Of a stretch of 13,112 nucleotides of DNA, positions 6,786 to 12,021 are shown one piece after another. The position numbers and the translations under genes were made by a program. Source of the stretch: Chloroflexota bacterium (GTDB taxonomy: Bacteria; Chloroflexota; UBA6077; FW602-bin22; JACPQP01); contig JACPQP010000048.1 in NCBI GenBank assembly GCA_016190465.1, positions 1-13,112 of the forward strand. Direction: 5' to 3'. The number at the start of each line of letters is the position of its first letter. The first letter of the stretch is position 1. A model generated the notes under the pieces. It ran no database searches, had not been told where the DNA came from, and saw only the letters and a program-made list of their open reading frames with translations.

Positions 6786-7736
6786 TCACCCCGTCGCCGG
6801 CTCGCCGGGGGCCAGCAGGTCGCGCAGGGCCGGATCGAGCTCCGGGAACGGGAAGACGAAGCCGGCGCGGAGAGCGGCCGCGGGGACCACGCGCTGGCTG
6901 ACCGTGAGGAAATCGGCCAGCTCGCCGAGGACAACGCGCAGCGCGAACACCGGCACTCGGAAGAGCACCGGCCGGCGCAGCGCCCGCCCCAGCGCGTGCG
7001 CGAACTCACTCATGGTCACCGGGTTCGGCGCGGACGCGTTCAGCGGGCCGGCGAGGTCGGCTCGGGCCAGCGCGAAGCGGACCAGACCGATCCAGTCGCC
7101 GCGGTGGATCCAGGGGAACCACTGCCGGCCGCTGCCGAGCGGCCCGCCGAGGCCAAACCGGAATGGCGGCAGCATGCGGGCCAGCGCGCCCCCGTCGGCG
7201 GCCAGCGCGGGGGCGGTGCGGACCCGAACCACCCGCACCCCCGCCCGCTCGGCGGGGAGCGACGCGGCTTCCCACTGGGCGACGACCTCCGCCAGGAAGT
7301 CGTGGCCGGCGGGCGTCTCCTCGGTGACCACCTGGTCGCCCCGGTCGCCGTAGTACCCGACCGCCGAGCCCTGGATCAGCACCGCTGGCCGCTGGCTGGC
7401 TCGCTCGATGCCCTCGACGACGGCGCGGGTCGCCAGAACCCGGCTCGCGCGGATCCGCTCCTTGCGGGCCGCCGTCCACCGGCCGTCGGTAATCGGCTCG
7501 CCGGCCAGGTTGATCACCGCGTCGGCGCCGTCGATGGCCCGGAGCGTCGACGGGCCGCCCGGCGCGGCCGTCCAGCGCACCGCGTCGATCCGGCCAGCCA
7601 TCTCCGCGCCGAAGGTCGCACTGGTCGCGGCCGGCTCCCGGCGGGTCAGCAGGGTCACCGCGTGTCCATCCTCGACCAACCGGCGCACCAGTGGCACGCC
7701 CAGGAAACCGGTCCCACCGGTCACGACGATGCGCAT
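6786..7736 (-). CDS. TIGR01777-family epimerase-like protein (YfcH-type, SDR fold)
   Basis: A 316-residue extended short-chain dehydrogenase-like protein of normal family length. It opens with MRIVVTGGTGFLG, the dinucleotide-binding GxxGxxG loop (7-13), followed by HAVTLLTRR. The family landmarks are all present: AVINLAGEPI at about 74-83, IQGSAVGYYG at 121-130, GRQWFPWIHRGDW near 203-215, and the C-terminal DUF1731 segment with SQRVVP and GFVFPFPELDPALRDLL. These proteins are annotated as sugar-nucleotide epimerases, but no reaction is established. The start at 7736 is chosen over upstream in-frame codons because a GGAGTGGGAGGG ribosome site precedes it and the residues before it look non-coding. 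Its 5' leader contains a decayed PIN-domain gene, and the pyrimidine-dimer glycosylase-like gene lies further upstream on the same strand. Confidence 0.92.
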   Translation of the reverse strand: MRIVVTGGTGFLGVPLVRRLVEDGHAVTLLTRREPAATSATFGAEMAGRIDAVRWTAAPGGPSTLRAIDGADAVINLAGEPITDGRWTAARKERIRASRVLATRAVVEGIERASQRPAVLIQGSAVGYYGDRGDQVVTEETPAGHDFLAEVVAQWEAASLPAERAGVRVVRVRTAPALAADGGALARMLPPFRFGLGGPLGSGRQWFPWIHRGDWIGLVRFALARADLAGPLNASAPNPVTMSEFAHALGRALRRPVLFRVPVFALRVVLGELADFLTVSQRVVPAAALRAGFVFPFPELDPALRDLLAPGEPATG

Positions 7737-7765
7737 TGGCCCTCCCACTCCGCAAGTGGCACAGT

Positions 7766-7860
7766 GTTCAAGGAGAAGAGCTGCGCCTGCCACGCCACAA
7801 GAACTTGCCGAGGTGTTCCCGTGGCGCAATGATGGCAGAGATGATGACATTGACGTCCAT
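7766..7860 (-). pseudogene. Relic of a PIN-domain toxin gene, N-terminal stub
   Basis: The minus strand from ATG 7860 reads MDVNVIISAIIAPR, and one frame over continues GTPRQVLVAWQAQLFSL. Joined, they give the start of a PIN-domain toxin (VapC-like, PIN family 3), including the first catalytic Asp in DVN. A single missing G around 7818 separates the two frames. After about 30 codons the similarity ends, and the rest of the domain with its other acidic residues is absent. The ATG overlaps the stop of the upstream pyrimidine-dimer glycosylase-like gene as TAATG. It cannot be active. Recognition is by eye from the family pattern. Confidence 0.6.
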
Positions 7861-8213
7861 TATACCGCACTTCTTCGGCGCGTCTTTTCTGGCGCACGCG
7901 CGGCGAGGTCTCGCCGGTCGCGCTCGATCTCCGCGGCGCACACCGGCGGCCACTCCCACGCATCGGCGCCGACCAGCGCAGCATCCGGGGGCGAGCGGTG
8001 CCCGGCCCACCCACGCCGCGCCATCTCGGCCACCTGCTCCTCATGGCGCCGGTAGAGCGCGCCCAGCCGCCCGCGGAAGCGCCGCGTCTCGGGGTGGTTG
8101 GCCCAGGCGCGCTTGCCTTGCGTTAGCGCCGCCCACAGCCCGTGCAGCTCGCCGTGCTCGCCGAGCAGGTGGGCGTCGTCCAGCTCCCCACACGGCAGAT
8201 TCCAGATGCGCAT
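7860..8213 (-). CDS. Pyrimidine-dimer DNA glycosylase-like protein (Pyr_excise family)
   Basis: A 117-residue protein resembling the DenV / T4 endonuclease V family, which removes UV-induced pyrimidine dimers and nicks the abasic site. Visible features are the MRIW start, HLLGEHGELHGLW (residues 15-27), NHPETRRFRGRLGALYRRHEEQ (about 39-60, in two parts) and RRGW. Glu22 sits at the place of the catalytic glutamate Glu23 of the T4 enzyme. The residue before it is Gly21, where T4 and the relatives I recall have Arg. The N terminus is Met-Arg, so the Thr2 amino nucleophile of the phage enzyme is not present, as in other cellular members. Activity is therefore uncertain. GGGAGA precedes the ATG. 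It lies upstream of the PIN relic and TIGR01777 gene on the same strand and may be co-transcribed with the latter. Confidence 0.8.
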   Translation of the reverse strand: MRIWNLPCGELDDAHLLGEHGELHGLWAALTQGKRAWANHPETRRFRGRLGALYRRHEEQVAEMARRGWAGHRSPPDAALVGADAWEWPPVCAAEIERDRRDLAARAPEKTRRRSAV

Positions 8214-8248
8214 GGCTCTCCCGACCTCGACGCACGCTCAGCGCCGCA

Positions 8249-8340
8249 GCCCAAGTACGTGGCGATCAGCCGTCTGCCGCCCAAGTAGTCGTCAGTAGCG
8301 CCAGGCAGCCATCTGGCAGCCACTGACTGACGACTGACTG
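8249..8340. repeat. Short direct repeats in the gap before the glycosylase-like gene
   Basis: GCCCAAGTA occurs at 8249-8257 and 8279-8287 (30-bp period). GGCAGCCA occurs at 8304-8311 and 8315-8322 (11-bp period). CTGACTGACGACTGACTG follows at 8323-8340. The region lies between two minus-strand genes and looks non-coding. It resembles the low-complexity CTGA-rich spacers common in Chloroflexota, with no function readable. Confidence 0.5.
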
Positions 8341-8400
8341 CTGATTCCTTCTGGCTACGGACTCAGCCAGCAGGAGCGCCGGACGGCCGATGGCTGACAG

Positions 8401-9039
8401 CTACCTGGCGCCGCTGCTGGCTGATGGCCGAGAGCGACCTCGTCGGCCCGCCACGCCGAACGCCACCGCCAGCCAGATCGCCCCGAGCAGGTAGCCACCC
8501 AGCACGTCGGACGGCCAGTGGGCTCCCACGGCCACGCGGGCCAGACCCACCACCAGTAGCCAGACGGCCGCAATGAGAATGGCAGGGATACGCCAGGCGG
8601 AGCGCCAGGCTACGACGCCGACGAGGATCCCCAGCGTCACGGTGACGCGGGCAACGTGGCCGCTGGGGAAGGACGCCGTGGCCATCACGTCGTCCAGCAG
8701 GAACGTGGCCGGCCGCTCCCGGCCGACGACCTCCTTGATGGCCCAGGAGGCCAGCTCCATCGTGAGGACCGCCAGTACGAGCAGCCCGGCCGCGCCCCGC
8801 GACCGCCAGATGGCCAGCGCCGCCGCGACGACGAGAACCAGCGGCGCCCAGACGGCGAAGCTGGTGACCCGGCTGACGATCGCGGGGAGATCTCCGCCGA
8901 GGCCAACCAGCGCCCCGACCAGCGCCTCGTCCCCCGGCAGTGGGCCGCCACGGGCGACCAGCGCCAGCGCGAGAAACAGCAGGGCGAGGACGATGGCGGG
9001 AAGGGTGCGCACGGGTTCAAACGGTTGAGTACCATCCAT
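8401..9039 (-). CDS. PAP2-superfamily membrane phosphatase
   Basis: A 212-residue integral membrane phosphatase of the type 2 phosphatidic acid phosphatase family. It probably dephosphorylates a lipid phosphate or polyprenyl pyrophosphate at the outer face of the membrane. All three catalytic motifs are present: KEVVGRERP (102-110), PSGH (125-128) and RVAVGAHWPSD (168-178), including the two histidines His128 and His174. Five to six hydrophobic helices are visible, starting at about residue 13. ATG at 9037-9039 is the best start, because residues further upstream in frame are Arg/Ser-rich antisense-style sequence. It begins inside the last 23 bp of the UroD-like pseudogene, an arrangement suggesting the two were once translationally coupled. 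A function tied to the upstream glycosyltransferases is possible but unsupported. Confidence 0.9.
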   Translation of the reverse strand: MDGTQPFEPVRTLPAIVLALLFLALALVARGGPLPGDEALVGALVGLGGDLPAIVSRVTSFAVWAPLVLVVAAALAIWRSRGAAGLLVLAVLTMELASWAIKEVVGRERPATFLLDDVMATASFPSGHVARVTVTLGILVGVVAWRSAWRIPAILIAAVWLLVVGLARVAVGAHWPSDVLGGYLLGAIWLAVAFGVAGRRGRSRPSASSGAR

Positions 9040-9942
9040 ATTCGTCCGCCGCCTGGAAGAACGCCAGGACGTTCTCGCACGGCGTCTCGGGTAACACGCT
9101 GTTGGCCGGCGAGAGGAAGAAGCCGCCCCCCTGCCCCAGGCCCTCGATGTGCCGGCGAACGGTCTCGCGTACCTCGTCCGGTGTTCCGAACGCCATCGTG
9201 GACTGGCACCCGATCGTGCCCCCCAGCACCAGCCGGTCACCGTATTCGCGCTTGATCGCGAAGGGATCCATGCACTCTGGCTGCACGGTCGTCAGTATAT
9301 CCACATATCCACGCCGATCTCGATGAGGTCGGGGATGACTTTCTGAATCTGGCCATCGCTGTGGTAGCCGACGATGAGGCGCGGGTTGACTCGCTTCGCC
9401 GCGGCAATCAGCGCCGCCAGGTGCGGCTTGATCCACCGGCGCCAGGTGTTCGGGTGCACGACCAGCCCCGTCTGCATCCCGATGTCGTCGGTCGTCCCGA
9501 GCACGTCGATGCCTGCCTCGGCCAGTCGGACGGCCTGCTGCTGGCGAATGCCGGCTACCCGCGAGATCAGCGCGTCGGCGAACTCCGGGTTGTCCTGGAA
9601 GTCCAGGAACAACTGCTCGCGGCTGCGGAGATACCAGGCGGTCTGGAAGATCCAGCGCGCACCACCGCTGGCCGGATAGCCCAGGTCGTGCAGCCGCCGA
9701 ACCTCTGCTTCCAGGTGCCCGTGTCGCCAGTCCTCCAGGTAGTCGGGAAACGGATACTCGTCGATCTGCCTGACGCTCGTGAAGTCCCGCATCGGAGCCA
9801 GCGGCTTCGCGAAGTGGTAGTAGTCCGCCGAGACCTGGGCAACGCCCCATTCGGCCGGGTACTCGGCGGTGTCCGCCCGAAACGAGAACGGGACCTCCAG
9901 GTCAGCGTAGTAGCGACCGAACCGGGCCGCGTAGTCCGGCGG
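9017..9942 (-). pseudogene. Uroporphyrinogen decarboxylase-family protein, frameshifted and 5'-truncated
   Basis: The coding similarity belongs to the UroD/MtaA/CmuA barrel family, of which only some members make haem and many are corrinoid-linked methyltransferases. Similarity begins at PPDYAARFGRYYADLEVPF near 9942 and continues through YEYHSDG-type VGYHSDGQIQKVIPDL. That frame stops at 9292. The next frame resumes with ILTTVQPECMDPFAIKREYG and ends at 9017 with FFLSPANSVLPETP. An 8-bp tandem duplication at 9297-9312 explains the shift exactly. The 5' end is also defective: in-frame TAG lies at 9982-9984, and no ATG, GTG or TTG occurs before codon ATG 9792. Family members usually carry some 50-90 more N-terminal residues, which are absent. 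It is most likely a dead gene. The PAP2 gene overlaps its 3' end. Confidence 0.85.
9297..9312. repeat. 8-bp tandem duplication inside the UroD-like pseudogene
   Basis: ATATCCAC occurs twice in direct succession (9297-9304 and 9305-9312). On the coding strand this is GTGGATAT GTGGATAT. Deleting one copy restores IEIGVDILTTVQPECMD in a single frame. This is a typical slippage product, and it is too large for an ordinary base-calling error. Confidence 0.9.
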
Positions 9943-9984
9943 CGAAGATGACCCCTCCCCTCCAGGCTCAGCCGAGCAGACCTA

Positions 9985-10110
9985 TCGCTCCCTCGGCGTG
10001 TTCGCGAGCAGCCGGCGGGCGATTCCTCCGTATCTTGGGGTATCCGGGAGGCGTGGTCAACAGCCAATCGGGGCCGAACTGAGCAGCCAATCTCCGGGCT
10101 GGAATCGCTA
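9985..10110. other. Non-coding spacer between the pseudogene and the plus-strand operon
   Basis: No supported gene. The 9-bp sequence CAGCCAATC is repeated directly at 10061-10069 and 10084-10092 (23-bp spacing). A small hairpin-like GCTC/GAGC palindrome lies near 9967-9978. The lost 5' end of the UroD-like gene should have been here, but no similarity in any minus-strand frame was recognised. Confidence 0.5.
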
Positions 10111-10140
10111 TTGCTAGCATAAGCTAGCGCAGACTATAAT
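10111..10140 (+). promoter_or_regulatory. Promoter of the RHH-like operon
   Basis: TTGCTA (10111-10116), an 18-bp spacer and a perfect TATAAT (10135-10140). The start would fall near 10147, almost at the AGGAGGTG ribosome site (10148-10155), giving a very short leader before ATG 10161. Confidence 0.7.
10113..10128. promoter_or_regulatory. Putative operator: paired GCTAGC palindromes within the promoter
   Basis: GCTAGC at 10113-10118 and again at 10123-10128 are each self-complementary and lie 10 bp apart centre to centre, one helical turn. They occupy the spacer between the -35 and -10 and overlap the -35. This is the geometry of operators bound by paired dimers of MetJ/Arc/CopG-type ribbon-helix-helix repressors. 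The first gene downstream encodes such a fold, so autoregulation is likely (inference). Confidence 0.55.
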
Positions 10141-10160
10141 CCTCTCCAGGAGGTGCCGCC

Positions 10161-10604
10161 ATGATAACCGGGCAGGCCAAGGGGCACAGCCAGCGGGAGC
10201 AAATCAATCTTGTCTTGCAGTCGGACGCGCCGCTGGCCAGGCGCTTGCGCGAAGCCGAGATCGCGACGGGCCAGCCGCGCACCCAGATCGTTCGCGAGAT
10301 CGTCCAGGCATTCCTGGACGCGTGGCTGCGCGCGGAGTTGACGAAGCGAAGCCTGCTCGAGGCGGCTTCCGCAGGGGTCTCACCGGCGGTCACGCCCGTC
10401 CGGTCGGTGACGCGTTTGGTGCCACGCCAGCGGCGCGGCTATCGCCCGGAACCGGGGCTTGCTGAGGCCGTCGCCGCCCGACGGCCCTTCTCCCCACACC
10501 CGGCCGGCGAAGCGATGACGGCCGACAGCCGCGAGCGGGTGCGGTACGGGCCACGGGCGCGTCCGTCCGCGCCGGTGAGAGACTCACTGGATTCTGAGGC
10601 ATGA
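10161..10604 (+). CDS. Ribbon-helix-helix-like protein, putative autorepressor
   Basis: A 147-residue protein. Residues 13-20 (EQINLVLQ) look like the DNA-contacting strand. They are followed by helices at about 24-36 (APLARRLREAEIA) and 39-57 (PRTQIVREIVQAFLDAWL), the layout of an Arc/CopG/MetJ-type domain. The rest, after about residue 70, is Arg/Pro/Ala-rich and probably disordered, making it roughly twice the size of a minimal RHH repressor. The start is secure: AGGAGGTG ends 5 bp before the ATG. A consensus promoter with a paired-palindrome operator candidate lies directly upstream. Its stop overlaps the next start as ATGA, so the two are translationally coupled in the manner of a repressor or antitoxin with its partner. 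I could not assign the exact family, and a DNA-binding role is inferred from the predicted fold. Confidence 0.75.
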   Translation: MITGQAKGHSQREQINLVLQSDAPLARRLREAEIATGQPRTQIVREIVQAFLDAWLRAELTKRSLLEAASAGVSPAVTPVRSVTRLVPRQRRGYRPEPGLAEAVAARRPFSPHPAGEAMTADSRERVRYGPRARPSAPVRDSLDSEA

Positions 10605-11062
10605 TCGACCTGGCGCTGCTGGACAAGGCGCGGCAGGCCGGCTTGCCGCGCCTCGGGCTCCGGTCGCCTGCGCGCGAGCATCTCGCCCAGGCGGTCGCTC
10701 GGACCTTCATGCGCGTCGGGTTGCCGCTCGATATTCCCTCGTTTGAACTGGTGAGATCCGGACGGGAGGAACGGCTGTTCACGGCGACGCCCCAGGTCAG
10801 TGCCTTCCTGCGGGAGGCAGGTCTTGTCCTCACGGACGACCTCCCGATCGTGGTCGGCCGTCGAACCCGGAAGAGCACGGGCCAGACGTATCTCTTCGTG
10901 ACGACGCGCTCGCCGGAACACCGACCACCGATTGAGGGAGCGGGGATGGATCTGCCCCAGGCGGAGCGCTCTTTCGGGCGCCAGCTCTCTGCCCGCTGGC
11001 AAGAGCTGGGGGAGGGGAACGAGGACTACGCCTGGCTACGCAGCTTCCTGGCGGCCGACTGA
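10601..11062 (+). CDS. Hypothetical protein, coupled to the RHH-like gene
   Basis: A 153-residue protein that I do not recognise. It begins with ATG in the ATGA overlap with the previous gene. It has a helical N-terminal stretch (REHLAQAVARTFMRVG, about 25-40), then FELVRSGREERLFTATPQVSAFLREAGLVL, written here in part, then a strand-rich GQTYLFVTTR around 93-102. It ends with the acidic, aromatic segment GNEDYAWLRSFL. No membrane segment, signal or catalytic signature is evident. It has high GC and codon use like its neighbours. Coupling to a putative autorepressor makes it a candidate effector or partner, for example a toxin or a dedicated accessory of the genes that follow. That is inference only. 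Confidence 0.75.
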   Translation: MIDLALLDKARQAGLPRLGLRSPAREHLAQAVARTFMRVGLPLDIPSFELVRSGREERLFTATPQVSAFLREAGLVLTDDLPIVVGRRTRKSTGQTYLFVTTRSPEHRPPIEGAGMDLPQAERSFGRQLSARWQELGEGNEDYAWLRSFLAAD

Positions 11063-11196
11063 CGCTCGACGTGTCCTTGCCCTACCGCAACGGGCTGTGG
11101 TCACATCAACCCACTCCCGCGTGCGTACCAGGATCGTTGGAACGCGGCGCGGCTGGCGAGCTTTGCGTTCCTGTCGCCGGGTCTCGGGAGGAGCTG

Positions 11197-11330
11197 TTAC
11201 CCCCGCCGCCGTTGCCTGTCCGCCAGGATGGTCGCCCGGTCAGGGACGTGGAGCACGCCGCGCTCCTCGTCCGGCCGCTTGTAGATCGTCTGCTTGGAGA
11301 TGTCAACGCTCCGGAGGAACTCGATGAGGC
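11197..11330 (-). pseudogene. Possible antisense coding relic, C-terminal tail
   Basis: The minus strand ends at TAA 11197-11199 after about 40 codons that look coding: FLRSVDISKQTIYKRP, then DEERGVLHVPDRATILADRQ. Codons end in G or C, the composition is unlike the Arg/Ser-rich antisense frames elsewhere here, and ISKQTIYKR is suggestive of a helix-turn-helix. Upstream of 11330 the frame becomes nonsense because it is antisense to the DUF6884-like gene. I could not name the family. It may be the tail of a lost regulator or recombinase, or a chance open frame. Confidence 0.35.
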
Positions 11331-12016
11331 TGCTCGTCGTCGGTCCATGCACCAGCCGCAAGCGATACGATCCCCCCAACCAGCTCACCCGCGACGACTT
11401 CCGCGACCTTGACCGCCTGGCGCGGGCCGAACGTGAGCTGCAGGCTTGTCCCGCCGTCGAGATGTACACCGGCCTCCAGCACACCCTGACCGTGGAGGCC
11501 ATCGCACAGCTTCGCCAGGCCGGCGCTGCCGTCGACCTGACCATCGTCTCCGCAGGCTATGGCCTGATCGCCGAGGACCGGGTGATCGCACCGTACGATG
11601 TCACCTTCAGCACGATGCGGCCAGAGGAGGCCACGCAGTGGGCCGCGTTCCTGCGCATCCCGGCCGACATCCGGGACCGCATCGCGCCCTATCCGCTGGT
11701 GCTCTTCCTCCTGGGCGAGAAATATCTCACCGCGATCGGGCCGCCACTTCGGCCCGGAGCCAACCAGCGACTCGTCTTCTTCGCCCGCCCAGGGGAATCT
11801 CGGCTGGCCGGCGCGGGCGTCACCATCGTTCCCGCCGGAACGGATCGATGCCCGGAGTTCCGGGCGGGAGCAGTCGCGTTGAAAGGGGCGATGTTCCGCG
11901 CGCTGGCTCGGACCGTGGCGACCGCGCCGGAGCGCTGGCTGGCGAGGATCCACGACGATGGTTCCGGCGAGGTCGTCGAGCAGGCGATGGCCGCGGGTTG
12001 CCGATCGGGGAGGTGA
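11324..12016 (+). CDS. DUF6884 / YaaA-like protein
   Basis: A 230-residue protein. The N terminus MRLLVVGPCTSRKRYDPP matches the pattern of DUF6884-type proteins, which start with a strand and then CSxRK. It is followed by AVEMYTGLQH (about 44-53) and the family phrase TIVSAGYGLIAEDRVIAPYD (73-92). Members are found near phage, DNA-modification and 7-deazaguanine-type tRNA-ribosyltransferase genes. A distant link to YaaA, which binds DNA and iron during oxidative stress, has been suggested. No enzyme activity is established. ATG 11324 is chosen over an upstream TTG because GGAGG lies 7 bp before it and the conserved strand starts right there. Its stop precedes the next start by only 5 bp. The assignment is by motif recognition from memory. 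Confidence 0.7.
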   Translation: MRLLVVGPCTSRKRYDPPNQLTRDDFRDLDRLARAERELQACPAVEMYTGLQHTLTVEAIAQLRQAGAAVDLTIVSAGYGLIAEDRVIAPYDVTFSTMRPEEATQWAAFLRIPADIRDRIAPYPLVLFLLGEKYLTAIGPPLRPGANQRLVFFARPGESRLAGAGVTIVPAGTDRCPEFRAGAVALKGAMFRALARTVATAPERWLARIHDDGSGEVVEQAMAAGCRSGR

Positions 12017-12021
12017 ACACT

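Noticed and set aside
6669..7832. 387-codon plus-strand open frame over the TIGR01777 gene
   Set aside because: It is Arg/Pro/Gly-rich antisense sequence with no family features. The minus strand carries the complete epimerase-like protein.
7859..7886. TATAAT on the minus strand at 7859-7864 as a promoter for the TIGR01777 gene
   Set aside because: No acceptable -35 lies 16-18 bp upstream, and the hexamer overlaps the stop/start junction of the glycosylase-like gene and PIN relic, so it may be chance.
8323..8340. CTGACTGACGACTGACTG as a possible CRISPR or iteron array
   Set aside because: The units are only 4-9 bp with no spacers of constant length. It looks like a low-complexity spacer.
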